DNA of 64,000 nt from Marifrigoribacter sp047730175 (GTDB lineage: Bacteria > Bacteroidota > Bacteroidia > Flavobacteriales > Flavobacteriaceae), in assembly GCF_047730175.1 (NCBI RefSeq), contig NZ_CP159833.1, positions 372,001 to 436,000 on the forward strand. The letters run 5' to 3'. The number at the start of each line of letters is the position of its first letter. The first letter of the stretch is position 1. The notes beneath the pieces are model-generated. The model was not told the DNA's origin. It saw only the letters and a program-made list of their open reading frames with translations, and ran no database searches. Made by a program: the position numbers and the translations under genes. This document shows positions 48,881 through 56,866 of this stretch, in pieces.

Positions 48881-49525
48881 TTATTTAAACTCAATAATCA
48901 CCTCTTCGACACCTCTTCGAACTTTTTTAAATTCAGAAAAAATATCATCTTTAGCTCGGTATCCAACTGCTAATACTAAAACTGATGTCAGTCCTTTTTC
49001 ATTTAAATTGAAATAAGTATCATACTTCTCTGGATCAAATCCTTCAATTGGGCAGGCATCAATGTCCTCAATAGCACAAACAGTGAGTAAATTTCCTAAG
49101 GCTAAATAGGCTTGTTTTTGCATCCAAACATTAATTTCTTCAGAACTTTTTTCAGAAAAAGAACCTATTAAAAACTCTTGAAATGGATCTAATATTTTTC
49201 GAGGTGTATTTCGGATATCTTCTACTAAATTGAAATAATCTTTTATATACGTGGCATCCATTTTCGTTTCGGTACATAGCACCAAAATATGCGATGCATT
49301 TCCTACCTGAGCTTGATTCATAGACATAGGCACTATATCTTTCAGCGCATCAGGATTACTAATCACCAACATTTTTAAAGGCTGTAAACCATAGGAAGTA
49401 GCTGTTAAATTAAATGATTCTTTTAAAATAGTTAACTTCTCTTCGGAAAGCTTTTTTGAATCATCAAAATTTTTAACAGCATAGCGCCATTGTAATTTTT
49501 CAAGAATCGTTGAAGGTATTGTCAT
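48881..49525 (-). CDS. NAD(P)H-dependent oxidoreductase of the nitroreductase family
   Basis: A 214-residue FMN-dependent nitroreductase (NfsB-like). WRYAVKNFDDSKKLSEEKL near the start binds FMN, SYGLQPLKMLVISNP follows, and the C-terminal AVGYRAKDDIFSEFKKVRR binds the cofactor phosphate. The frame is open to ATG 49555, but a TACTTTTG box on minus at 49543-49550 would put the transcript start downstream of that codon. ATG 49525 (MTIPSTILEKLQWRYA) also fits homologues and is preferred. Substrate unknown. Confidence 0.88.
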   Translation of the reverse strand: MTIPSTILEKLQWRYAVKNFDDSKKLSEEKLTILKESFNLTATSYGLQPLKMLVISNPDALKDIVPMSMNQAQVGNASHILVLCTETKMDATYIKDYFNLVEDIRNTPRKILDPFQEFLIGSFSEKSSEEINVWMQKQAYLALGNLLTVCAIEDIDACPIEGFDPEKYDTYFNLNEKGLTSVLVLAVGYRAKDDIFSEFKKVRRGVEEVIIEFK

Positions 49526-49624
49526 TTCAATTTTATTTTCAACAAAAGTAATCATAGCTCGTTGAAGAAATTAAAAATATAGATAAGAATATTTTATAGG
49601 TAGGATGAAAGAAATTATAGCAAA

Positions 49625-50515
49625 TTAAAGTTTAAATCGAATACCGGTTCTAAGATATAAACTAGGCTTATTATCTAAGGTGAAAATTCTATTATGATTC
49701 TTATCCTTTAAACTTGCATTATTAGAAAAAATATATGCACTTCTAGCATAAATTTGTAAATGCTCAGTAAAATAATATTCGTATTGCAAACCACTAATAA
49801 TCACTGACATATTTATTGTTTCTGCTGAGGTATCATCATTTAATAAAACCCCACCTTGTAAGTTGGCAGTAAATCCATCTAATTCAGCATATAATTTTAT
49901 ATTTTGTTTGTGAGATATATGAAATTGTAAATCTGTTTTTGGTATTCCTAAATTAAATGACCAATTTCTATGAAATTTTTTAGAATAACTTATAAAAGGT
50001 AGTGGAAATGGAATCCCTCTATTTTCTGAATAAGAAACCCCCAGTATTAATCGGTAAGGGTATTTAATGTCTTCGCTTTTTTCTTGTTTTTTAACGAAAA
50101 TAATATCTCCTGAAATAACAACATCTTCAAAACTTAATGAATTTGCGTTCAAATTGGTACTAAACCCGGGTTTAACTCTTATACCAAATCTCCAATTATT
50201 TTTAATAGGTTTTGTAAAACCGAAACTAAAATCTAAGCTTTGAAAATCATTGATAAGGCTTTCATCAAACGGAAAATCGGTTCTATTTATTCGTAAATTA
50301 ATATTACTATAGTCTAGGCCTAATAGTAAATAATTTTCTTTTTTCTTTAATTTAATAGGATAGTTAATCAGTGCTCTTGCTCTGGAGTATTCAATACCAG
50401 AAGTAAAATCAGGAACAAAAGTATAGTCTATTCTTGCTAAATCTGTTAATTGAGCATGACAATTTATTCCAAAGAGAAATCCAATAAAATAAATAATAAC
50501 AAATTTTGACTTCAT
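49625..50515 (-). CDS. DUF6268 family outer-membrane beta-barrel protein
   Basis: A 296-residue secreted protein (signal ending GINCHAQ). It has alternating hydrophobic strands (YLLLGLDYSNINLRI, WRFGIRVKPGFSTNL, LQIYARSAYIFSNN) and ends in an aromatic-flanked strand, SLYLRTGIRFKL, as in outer-membrane barrels. It fits the DUF6268 family. Its ATG lies next to the stop codon of a decayed cation/proton antiporter (50516-50725), so it was once the second gene of that operon. Function unknown; the old operon hints at a role in ion homeostasis. Confidence 0.7.
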   Translation of the reverse strand: MKSKFVIIYFIGFLFGINCHAQLTDLARIDYTFVPDFTSGIEYSRARALINYPIKLKKKENYLLLGLDYSNINLRINRTDFPFDESLINDFQSLDFSFGFTKPIKNNWRFGIRVKPGFSTNLNANSLSFEDVVISGDIIFVKKQEKSEDIKYPYRLILGVSYSENRGIPFPLPFISYSKKFHRNWSFNLGIPKTDLQFHISHKQNIKLYAELDGFTANLQGGVLLNDDTSAETINMSVIISGLQYEYYFTEHLQIYARSAYIFSNNASLKDKNHNRIFTLDNKPSLYLRTGIRFKL

Positions 50516-50725
50516 TTAACGATATATATTTTTTACAAATGACCCAATACTTAATCCTTGCACAATAATAGAGAATATAACCACTACATAGGCTATATCT
50601 AAAAATAATATTTGCAGATTGGTCATTGCTTAAACTTAATGCTAGGGCTATTGAAATACCTCCACGAAAACCTCCCCAAGTAAGAATTAAAATTGTTTTT
50701 AATGGTGTATTCTCTTCGTGTTTTA
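50516..50725 (-). pseudogene. Remnant of an NhaP-type Na+/H+ antiporter gene (C-terminal part)
   Basis: On minus one frame reads ENTPLKTILILTWGGFRGGI SIALALSLSND, then after a frameshift LDIAYVVVIFSIIVQGLSIG continues to a stop at 50516. This is the characteristic C-terminal segment of CPA1 antiporters. The N-terminal two thirds are gone, and in-frame stops lie upstream. The stop codon abuts the ATG of the DUF6268 gene. Confidence 0.8.
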
Positions 50726-50736
50726 ATAATCAATAA

Positions 50737-50819
50737 GGTAAATATACAGAAATTGATGTAATGGTTTATGAGTTATATGGTTGACGGAAGAGGAAATCAC
50801 CATAGTGGAGAGATCTTAA
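50737..50819 (+). pseudogene. Remnant of a DNA adenine methyltransferase (restriction-modification) gene, C-terminal end
   Basis: Plus frame reads EIDVMVYELYG, then after a one-base deletion LTEEEITIVERS and a stop. The VYELYGLTEEEI.IVE ending is typical of Eco57I/type I-like adenine methyltransferases. Only about 27 codons remain, so this is a scar of a lost restriction-modification system. Confidence 0.6.
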
Positions 50820-50870
50820 TAACAAATAAAGTTGATTAGGCAATTCACGAACTCCTTTTTAAAAAAAAAC

Positions 50871-50911
50871 AAAGCCCTATCATCATTACGATAGTAGGGC
50901 TTTGTTTCTAT
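50871..50911. terminator. Hairpin terminator in the 50.9 kb gene-free region
   Basis: AACAAAGCCCTATC-ATCATTAC-GATAGTAGGGCTTTGTT near-perfect stem with T-run; probably once ended the lost methyltransferase transcript. Confidence 0.75.
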
Positions 50912-50921
50912 AGATAAGGAC

Positions 50922-51077
50922 TACTCGCTTTGCTCGTAATCCCAATTGGTAATCCGGAGCATTACCATAACAAAATTTTGTTTAAACAAAATCAAAAGTC
51001 CAGTGGACTTTTGGTGAAGGTACCCGCGAAGCGGCCAGTAGGATCTCTTTAGGATTACTCGCTTTGCTCGTGATCCC
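50922..51077. repeat. Direct 22-bp repeat pair and palindromes
   Basis: TACTCGCTTTGCTCG(T)(A/G)ATCCC occurs at 50922-50943 and 51056-51077 (21 of 22 identical). Between them are the palindromes TTTTGTTTAAACAAAA and AAAAGTCC-AGT-GGACTTTT. After them AACAAGC-TAGC-GCTTGTT (51111-51128). No ORF. Confidence 0.6.
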
Positions 51078-51184
51078 TAAAACGTAATCCTGGGCAAGCA
51101 TTGAAACCATAACAAGCTAGCGCTTGTTGTTTTTTTGTTTTTACCCTCACTTACAAAAGTGAACTTTTGACGTTCTTTTAAAAA

Positions 51185-51216
51185 CAAAAAACCCACAACG
51201 TTCGTTGTGGGTTTCA
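51185..51216 (-). terminator. Terminator of tRNA-Ser
   Basis: AAACCCACAACG-TT-CGTTGTGGGTTT hairpin directly downstream of the minus-strand tRNA-Ser, with a T-run on that strand. Confidence 0.85.
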
Positions 51217-51221
51217 TTTTG

Positions 51222-51306
51222 CGGAGAAAGAGGGATTCGAACCCCCGGAGGTGTGACCCTCGCTAGTTTTCAAGACTAGTGCATTCGACCGCTCTGCCAT
51301 TTCTCC
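51222..51306 (-). tRNA. tRNA-Ser (TGA anticodon)
   Basis: An 85-base class II tRNA. Acceptor GGAGAAA/TTTCTCC is perfect, discriminator G, anticodon loop CTTGAAA with TGA, and T-loop GGTTCGAATCC. A TATATTTG box on minus lies at 51318-51325. Confidence 0.95.
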
Positions 51307-51383
51307 TTTAGCGGTTGCAAATATAGTAGACTTTTTTTATTCTGTAAAGAATTTTTAAGGTTTAATTGAAATTTTTAAAATTT

Positions 51384-51823
51384 AATTTATTGGACTAAGA
51401 ATACCTATACTTTGTAAGGGGTGATTAAATCCCCATTGTATTACAAACAAAGAAATAAGATCATCTTGTTTTTCAAAATTATACTCTTGAAAATTACAGG
51501 GAAAATATTTATTAAACAATAAGGGGAAACACTTATTTTATAAAAAAAGCCAAAGTTTATAACTTTGGCTTTTAATGAAATAACAACAACTAATCTAAAC
51601 TAATTCATAATAACACTTCCGTTAAGACAGAAGGTCTATAAGTTTTTTTCAATTTTCATAGCAATTTTACTAAACTAAACTAAACTTAATTTTCATTCAA
51701 CTTTTTTGTAAATATTGTTTTTTATATCGGTACTAGAATAAACCCCGATAAGAGTTTACCTAGCTATAGTTAAAATACCGTGATGAAAATTGAAAGATCC
51801 TTTATCAGTGTTCAATAAAGTAC
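51384..51823. other. Gene-free region with orphan terminator; possible small RNA on minus
   Basis: There is no ORF longer than a few codons. AAAAGCCAAAG-TTATAAA-CTTTGGCTTTTTTTA, read on minus (51541-51573), is a good terminator 250 bases after the glycosyltransferase stop. Minus between 51574 and 51720 contains TTTAGTTTAGTTTAGT and ATGAAAATTGAAAAAAACTT. Either a long 3' UTR or an unannotated transcript ends here. A GGGG...CCCC hairpin lies near 51418-51434. Confidence 0.4.
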
Positions 51824-52831
51824 TTAACAGAAAAAAAAGAAGTCTTTCATAGAAATAGCTCCTCTTTCATTAAAATAGTGTGTTATGATTTCTTGTTCTC
51901 TTGGATTGGCGACTGTAATAATACTTTGGGCATTCTCAATTGACTCTAATTCTTTAAAAGGATATATTTTTTGATCATATATATGTTTTCCAATTTTTTT
52001 GGGATTATCACAAATCCAATAAAAAGGAATATTTTTTTCTATCATTTTTTTTGCCAATGATTTTCCCTTAGCTCCTGCTCCCCAAATTACAAGATTTTTT
52101 TCTGGATCATATTCTTGCTTCAAAAAATAATGAGCTTTTATATCTAAAAAAGTATGGTCTGAATAATGCTCATCTGTTCGCGAAGTCCTTGTTGGGTAAT
52201 CCCTCCAATAATGCAAAATTTCATTACATGGAATGGGTTTTATGCCTTGTATATAAAATCGAAAGGTAAGGTCATAATCCTCTGGATAAAAGTTTGGTTG
52301 AAAAGCGTTACAGGTTAAAAGATCATTTTTATAAACCATCCAACAGGGAGATGGGATTACACATTCCTTATAAATCTCTTTAAAATTGTTTCCTTCTTTG
52401 GTTAATCGATTTAGCCATGCTTCATATTTCTGATATCCTTCTCCAATTTTATTTTCTGAAATATAGTTCACTAATCCAGTAGCAACATGTCCTTCTCCAT
52501 AATTCATTAAATTATTTTTTAAAACTTTAATTTTATGAATGCGCATAATATCATCTGAATCCATTCTTGTAATAAAGGTTCCATTGCTTTCAGAAAAAGC
52601 CAACCTCAAAGCATCGATAATACCATTCCCATTGTTTTGTAGTACTTTAATTCTTGCATCTTTTAAAGCGTATTCTTCTAAAATAGTGTTGCTTTTATCT
52701 GTAGAATGATCATTTACAGCTACTAGTTCCCAATGAGTTTCAGATTGATTACAAATCGAATCTAAACATTCTACCAGGTATTGTTCCGTGTTTTTAACAG
52801 GCATTATGATACTAACTAAGGTATCATTCAT
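51824..52831 (-). CDS. Glycosyltransferase family 2 protein with C-terminal nucleotide-binding-like domain
   Basis: A 335-residue protein. The GT-A catalytic domain (about 1-225) starts TLVSIIMPVKNTEQYLVECLDSI. It has the DXD-like metal site TRMDSDDIM near residue 94 and PSPCWMVYKNDLL near 165. After it, NLVIWGAGAKGKSLAKKMI (about 247-265) begins a small Rossmann-like domain with a glycine motif, followed by ICDNPKKIGKHIYDQKI. That looks like the sugar O-acyltransferase/PglD-type N-domain. It likely builds a surface glycan; the acceptor is unknown. Single gene, divergent from the M28 peptidase gene. Confidence 0.85.
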   Translation of the reverse strand: MNDTLVSIIMPVKNTEQYLVECLDSICNQSETHWELVAVNDHSTDKSNTILEEYALKDARIKVLQNNGNGIIDALRLAFSESNGTFITRMDSDDIMRIHKIKVLKNNLMNYGEGHVATGLVNYISENKIGEGYQKYEAWLNRLTKEGNNFKEIYKECVIPSPCWMVYKNDLLTCNAFQPNFYPEDYDLTFRFYIQGIKPIPCNEILHYWRDYPTRTSRTDEHYSDHTFLDIKAHYFLKQEYDPEKNLVIWGAGAKGKSLAKKMIEKNIPFYWICDNPKKIGKHIYDQKIYPFKELESIENAQSIITVANPREQEIITHYFNERGAISMKDFFFFC

Positions 52832-52964
52832 AATTTAATCATTTTAAAAAGATAGTATTCAATTATTTTAAAAGTATGAAATGGTAGGCTAGCATTTATA
52901 ATTTTCACATAACTTTCACATTATACCTTATTAGTTAATGTATATTTATCCACAAAAAAGCCCC

Positions 52965-53975
52965 ATGAAACAAATCATATTTTTATTAATAGCCATGTTT
53001 ACAGTTTATTGTAATACAGCACAAAGTACAAATGCTGTAACGATGACAAGAACGGATTATGCTGAAACAATTACAGCCAAAGATTTAAAAACACATTTGT
53101 ATATTATTGCTGGTGATGAGATGGAAGGAAGAGACACTGGATCTAGAGGTAATAATATGGCCGCAAATTATTTGCGAGACTTTTATAAACAACAAGGTAT
53201 CCCTTCTCCTGAAAATGCAGTTGATTACTTTCAAACCATTGAATCTAGTTATTTTACTAGAATGAAAGAACCTAAACCTTCTCAAAATGTAGTAGCTTTT
53301 ATTAAAGGTTCTGAAAAACCTGAAGAAGTAATTGTTATTTCAGCACATTATGATCATGTTGGAGTTGACGACAAAGGAAATATCTATAACGGCGCAGATG
53401 ATGATGGAAGTGGTACTGTAGCTCTTATGGAAATGGCCGAAGCTTTTCAATTAGCGGTAAAAGATGGAAATGGTCCTAAACGTTCTGTCCTATTTTTACA
53501 TGTAACAGCCGAAGAAATTGGATTGTATGGATCTAGATATTATACTGAAAATCCATTGTATCCTTTAGAAAATACACTTTGTAATTTAAATACAGATATG
53601 ATTGGAAGAATTGATCCAAATAAAGAAGACTCTCCTAATTACATTTATTTAATTGGTAGTGATAAATTAAGTCAAGATTTACATGATCTTTCTGAAGAGG
53701 TGAATAAAAAGTATATTAATATAGAATTAGATTATACTTTTAATGATGAAAATGATCCTAATCGTTTTTATTATAGAAGTGACCATTACAACTTTGCAAA
53801 AAAGAATATTCCCGTAATTTTTTATTTTAACGGCGTACATGGAGATTATCATAAACATACCGATACTGTTGAAAAAATTGAGTATGAATTAATGGAAACA
53901 AGAACACGATTAATATTTCAAACCGCTTGGGAAGTAGCCAATCGAAAAGATAGAATTACTGCTGATAAATTGTAA
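52965..53975 (+). CDS. M28 family metallopeptidase
   Basis: A 336-residue secreted peptidase. The ORF is open from 52938, but a TATATTTA box at about 52940-52947 and the signal peptide MKQIIFLLIAMFTVYCNTAQ support ATG 52965. Zinc ligands are visible in the usual order: SAHYDHVG, GADDDGSGTVA, TAEEIGLYGS (catalytic Glu), NTDMIGR and GDYHKHTDT. It would act as an aminopeptidase or carboxypeptidase in the periplasm or outside. Ends before a clear terminator. Confidence 0.93.
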   Translation: MKQIIFLLIAMFTVYCNTAQSTNAVTMTRTDYAETITAKDLKTHLYIIAGDEMEGRDTGSRGNNMAANYLRDFYKQQGIPSPENAVDYFQTIESSYFTRMKEPKPSQNVVAFIKGSEKPEEVIVISAHYDHVGVDDKGNIYNGADDDGSGTVALMEMAEAFQLAVKDGNGPKRSVLFLHVTAEEIGLYGSRYYTENPLYPLENTLCNLNTDMIGRIDPNKEDSPNYIYLIGSDKLSQDLHDLSEEVNKKYINIELDYTFNDENDPNRFYYRSDHYNFAKKNIPVIFYFNGVHGDYHKHTDTVEKIEYELMETRTRLIFQTAWEVANRKDRITADKL

Positions 53976-53996
53976 TTCCCTATATTGAATAAAAAG

Positions 53997-54033
53997 TAAA
54001 AGTCTTTCGTTTAAAATTGAAAGACTTTTTTAT
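53997..54033 (+). terminator. Terminator of the M28 peptidase gene
   Basis: AAAAGTCTTTC-GTTTAAAATT-GAAAGACTTTTTT hairpin with T-run. Confidence 0.85.
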
Positions 54034-54042
54034 TTTAAGTAT

Positions 54043-54088
54043 ACCCTTTATAAAACCTTCAAATAAATTTGAAGGTTTTATAAAGGGT
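54043..54088. repeat. Perfect 46-nt palindrome
   Basis: A 22-bp stem (54043-54064 and 54067-54088) with a two-base AA spacer, starting ACCCTTTATAAAACCTTC. It lacks a T-run on either side and ends inside a partial copy of the tRNA-His 3' end. Confidence 0.9.
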
Positions 54089-54103
54089 GGAAGACTGGAT
54101 TCA
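54085..54103 (-). pseudogene. Partial duplicate of the tRNA-His 3' end
   Basis: GGGTGGAAGACTGGATTC matches the 3' end of the tRNA-His gene (54247-54264) at 17 of 18 positions. It lies 162 bases from it in the same orientation and abuts a perfect palindrome. Confidence 0.6.
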
Positions 54104-54211
54104 CTTCGACAAACTTCGTTTGCTGCTTTCAAAACAAAATATATTTCATTTCTCAGTAATGCTCAGTATAAACTTCTCATCCCGCAAAGTTCAAGAAAGT
54201 TAATATCACAA

Positions 54212-54246
54212 AAAAAGCTTCTCTGTTATGAGAAGCTCTTGATTTT
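54212..54246 (-). terminator. Terminator of tRNA-His
   Basis: On minus, AAGAGCTTCTC-ATAACA-GAGAAGCTTTTTTT forms a hairpin followed by T-run, right after the tRNA. Confidence 0.85.
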
Positions 54247-54247
54247 G

Positions 54248-54322
54248 GGTGGAAGACGGGATTCGAACCCGCGACCCTCGGTACCACAAACCGATGCTCT
54301 AACCAACTGAGCTACAACCACC
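54248..54322 (-). tRNA. tRNA-His (GTG anticodon)
   Basis: A 75-base tRNA including the extra G at -1 that pairs with C73. The anticodon loop is TTGTGGT with GTG, the D-stem is GCTC/GAGC and the T-loop is GGGTTCGAATCCC. The acceptor stem GTGGTTG/CTTCCAC has two adjacent T-T mismatches at 5:68 and 6:67, while all other pairs are normal. Confidence 0.9.
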
Positions 54323-54384
54323 ATTTTGGTGGCGCAAATATAAAGCATTTACGGTGCACCACAAAAGACTTATTAATTATTTTT

Positions 54385-55107
54385 TTAAATTAAATCGTAT
54401 AAAGATTTTACAGCAACATAACGCTCTACAGTAAAGCCTTCTGCGTGTTCAGATCCAATTAATCTCCCCATATCTTGCGCTCTATAGGTGATACTATCTT
54501 TAAAATTTGTTGTAGAAATCGGTGTCTTTGGTTCATTAGAATCTTGTTGATGAAATTGTGTTTCATAAGCAAAAACTGCTTCTAATTTTTTATCTAAATA
54601 TCCCGAAACATCAACAACAAAATCAGGTTCAATATTTTTCCATTGAATATAATGATATACTTGTTTTGGGCGCCAAGGGTTTTGCCATCCATCATCCTCT
54701 GGAAATTTTGTTTTTATCTTTATTAATCCACTCAAAAAACAAGCATCACTAACTAACTGACTTCCTTTTCCATGATCAATATGACGATCCTCAATAGCAT
54801 TACAAAGCACTATATCTGGTTGATACTTTCGTATCATTTTAATAAGCTCCATTTGGTGTAATTTGTCATTTACAAAAAACCCATCTGCAAAGCCCATGTT
54901 TACACGAACCGAAACACCTAATATTTTTGCAGCATTTTCAGCTTCAACATCTCTTGTTTCAGCAGTTCCTCGAGTTCCTAATTCACCTCGTGTTAAATCT
55001 ATTACTCCAACTTTTTTTCCATTAGCTATTTCTTTTGCTATGGTTGCTCCACACCCTAATTCTATATCATCTGGATGTGCGCCTATGGCCAATATATCAA
55101 GTTTCAT
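54385..55107 (-). CDS. bshB1: Bacillithiol biosynthesis deacetylase BshB1
   Basis: A 240-residue PIG-L family zinc deacetylase that makes GlcN-malate from GlcNAc-malate in bacillithiol synthesis. The zinc/catalytic motif is IGAHPDDIELGCGAT at residues 7-21. RGELGTRGTAETRDVEAENAAKILG follows near 40, and the third ligand region is EDRHIDHGKGSQL near 111. The C-terminal YETQFHQQDSN and SEHAEGFTVERYVAVKSL are typical of BshB1 and separate it from other LmbE proteins. Other bsh genes are not in the window. Confidence 0.95.
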   Translation of the reverse strand: MKLDILAIGAHPDDIELGCGATIAKEIANGKKVGVIDLTRGELGTRGTAETRDVEAENAAKILGVSVRVNMGFADGFFVNDKLHQMELIKMIRKYQPDIVLCNAIEDRHIDHGKGSQLVSDACFLSGLIKIKTKFPEDDGWQNPWRPKQVYHYIQWKNIEPDFVVDVSGYLDKKLEAVFAYETQFHQQDSNEPKTPISTTNFKDSITYRAQDMGRLIGSEHAEGFTVERYVAVKSLYDLI

Positions 55108-55130
55108 GTGTTTATATTATTATATATGAA

Positions 55131-55265
55131 GGTCACATGCTGTTCGCTTTTAATCATTCCGTTATGTGATAAAATCTTTAACATGCTCGTTTCATGTGTT
55201 TCTATTATTTTTTTTGAATGATTATACTTCGACAAGCTCAGCGCAGGCATGCTATTCACTATTAA
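55131..55265. repeat. Interspersed repeat block (CTTCGACAAGCTCAG family), copies near 55.2 kb
   Basis: TACTTCGACAAGCTCAGCGC and AGGCATGCTATTCACTATTA (55225-55265) match 55968-56010 and 770-812. A shortened version with GCTGTTCGC and TTTAACATGCTCGTTTCAT is at 55131-55200. No coding potential. Confidence 0.65.
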
Positions 55266-55273
55266 ACATTTTA

Positions 55274-55939
55274 TTATAAAATTGGAGACACTAAACCATT
55301 TGTAATTGCAAATATTACAAGTCCAGCTCCATTTTTAACTCCCGTTTTTTCTAATAAATTTGTTCTATGCACCTCAACAGTTCGTGGACTAATAAACAAT
55401 TTTCCTGCTATTTCTGAAGTGGTGTGTTGCAGGCAAATTAACTCCAAGGTTTCGCGTTCGCGAGGCGTTAAAAAATAATCATCAAACACCGATTTTTTTG
55501 AATTCTCATTTGTCGCTAAAAATTGATCATTTACTATTTTCAGCACTTCTGTATCATAATAAAACCCATTAAAACAAACCTGTTTTATGGTATGCATTAC
55601 TTTTTTAGGTGCCGAATTTTTCACTAAATATGCACTCGCCCCTACATCAATCATATTGCGAATAAATGGTTTTGTATTATAGGTTGTTAATGCCACGATT
55701 CCTATTTCGGGATATTCTTTTGTAATAATTTTTGTCGCTTCAACACCATTTAAGTTTGGCATTTTAATGTCCATAATTATAACATCTGGAAGGATTTTAC
55801 TTGCAGCTAAGTAGTCAATAAGCTCCTTTCCATCTGATGCTTCAAACATTACATTAACCTCATCATTTCTAGTTAATACATGTACGATTCCAACTCTAAA
55901 AAGCTCTTCATCGTCTGCTATTATTACATTAATTTTCAT
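55274..55939 (-). CDS. Response regulator transcription factor, NarL/LuxR type
   Basis: A 221-residue regulator. The receiver domain (1-125) has acidic pocket ADDEELF (residues 9-15), the phospho-acceptor Asp in VIIMDIKMPNLNG near 57, Thr in VALTTYN near 85 and Lys in YLVKNSAP near 108. The C-terminal LuxR helix-turn-helix (about 150-215) reads LTPRERETLELICLQHTTSE, then ISPRTVEVHRTNLLEKTG. It is the likely partner of the kinase encoded 123 bases upstream on the same strand. An interspersed repeat sits between the two genes. Confidence 0.93.
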   Translation of the reverse strand: MKINVIIADDEELFRVGIVHVLTRNDEVNVMFEASDGKELIDYLAASKILPDVIIMDIKMPNLNGVEATKIITKEYPEIGIVALTTYNTKPFIRNMIDVGASAYLVKNSAPKKVMHTIKQVCFNGFYYDTEVLKIVNDQFLATNENSKKSVFDDYFLTPRERETLELICLQHTTSEIAGKLFISPRTVEVHRTNLLEKTGVKNGAGLVIFAITNGLVSPIL

Positions 55940-55967
55940 GCGCCTATTTTATTTTATTCTAATGGTC

Positions 55968-56060
55968 ATACTTCGACAAGCTAAGCACAAGCATGCAGTT
56001 CGCTATTATTCATTCCTTGGGTAATATAACTTTTAACATGCTCGTTTCATCTGTTTAAAA
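55968..56060. repeat. Interspersed repeat, copy between kinase and regulator genes
   Basis: CATACTTCGACAAGCTAAGC, CAAGCATGCAGTTCGCTATTA and TTTTAACATGCTCGTTTCAT correspond in order to the copies at 55131-55265 and 770-870. Confidence 0.65.
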
Positions 56061-56062
56061 TT

Positions 56063-56866
56063 TTAACTACTATTTATTTCTATATAAATTTTAATTCCTG
56101 CTCCAAGTTTAGAATCTATGTGCAAATCTCCATTTAAAATAAGCACTCTATTTTCAATCCCACTCATACCTAGACCCTTCGCTTTTTTTAATTTTTTTAG
56201 ATTAAATCCTTTTCCATTGTCTTCATATTGTAAAGATAAGTGGTTTTCTTCTGTTTTCAGAATTAATGAAAAATCTGTTGCATCTGAATGTTTTATCGTA
56301 TTATTGATTAATTCCTGAACGATTCTAAAAACATGTAATTCATGATTCGGGATTAAAAAATTTTCTTTATAATTTAATTGATAAGTAGACTCATATTTTT
56401 TGGTTTCATAAATTTCTTCACATAATTCTTCTAAAGCTGCTTTTAATCCAAATTTCTCAAGTATTGGAGGCAACAAATCATGTGCAATTTTCCTTGAGCT
56501 TTCTAATACAGTATTTGTAATCTTTAAAATACTTATGGCAATTTTATTAGTTTCTTCAATCGTAATATCATCTTCAGTTAGAGTATTTGCATTTAAAGAG
56601 ACCACATTTAATTTTGAACTAATGGCATCATGCATATCTTGAGCAATACGTTTTCGTTCTTCTTCTTGCGTTACAATCACAGATTGTAATATCATTTTTT
56701 GATGGTCAATCTCTAAATTCGCTTTTTCTAATTCAGATTTAATAATACGTTTTCTAGAAGAATAGAAAAATAATACAATAGCAATAGCCATAAAAACTAA
56801 TAAGCCAATTGCAATAAGAATAATACTTACTATTTGATTTTCACCTGTGAATAATTCTTCAACCAT
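56063..56866 (-). CDS. Membrane-anchored sensor histidine kinase (HisKA_3 type)
   Basis: A 267-residue kinase with one N-terminal helix (about 13-35, IVSIILIAIGLLVFMAIAIV) and a coiled-coil. The HisKA_3 dimerisation helix has the phospho-His motif EEERKRIAQDMHDAISSKLN near residues 66-85. The HATPase domain has N-box VQELINNTIKHS, YEDNGKGFNLKK and GLGMSGIENR. There is no sensory domain of its own, so the signal likely comes from the multi-pass proteins encoded upstream. Its start overlaps the preceding membrane gene by 37 bases, which is strong coupling. Confidence 0.92.
   Translation of the reverse strand: MVEELFTGENQIVSIILIAIGLLVFMAIAIVLFFYSSRKRIIKSELEKANLEIDHQKMILQSVIVTQEEERKRIAQDMHDAISSKLNVVSLNANTLTEDDITIEETNKIAISILKITNTVLESSRKIAHDLLPPILEKFGLKAALEELCEEIYETKKYESTYQLNYKENFLIPNHELHVFRIVQELINNTIKHSDATDFSLILKTEENHLSLQYEDNGKGFNLKKLKKAKGLGMSGIENRVLILNGDLHIDSKLGAGIKIYIEINSS

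Noticed and set aside
54017..54310. 97-codon plus-strand frame ending RRDSNPRPSVPQTDALTN
   Set aside because: It runs antisense through tRNA-His; this kind of tail is a typical artefact of tRNA complement translation.
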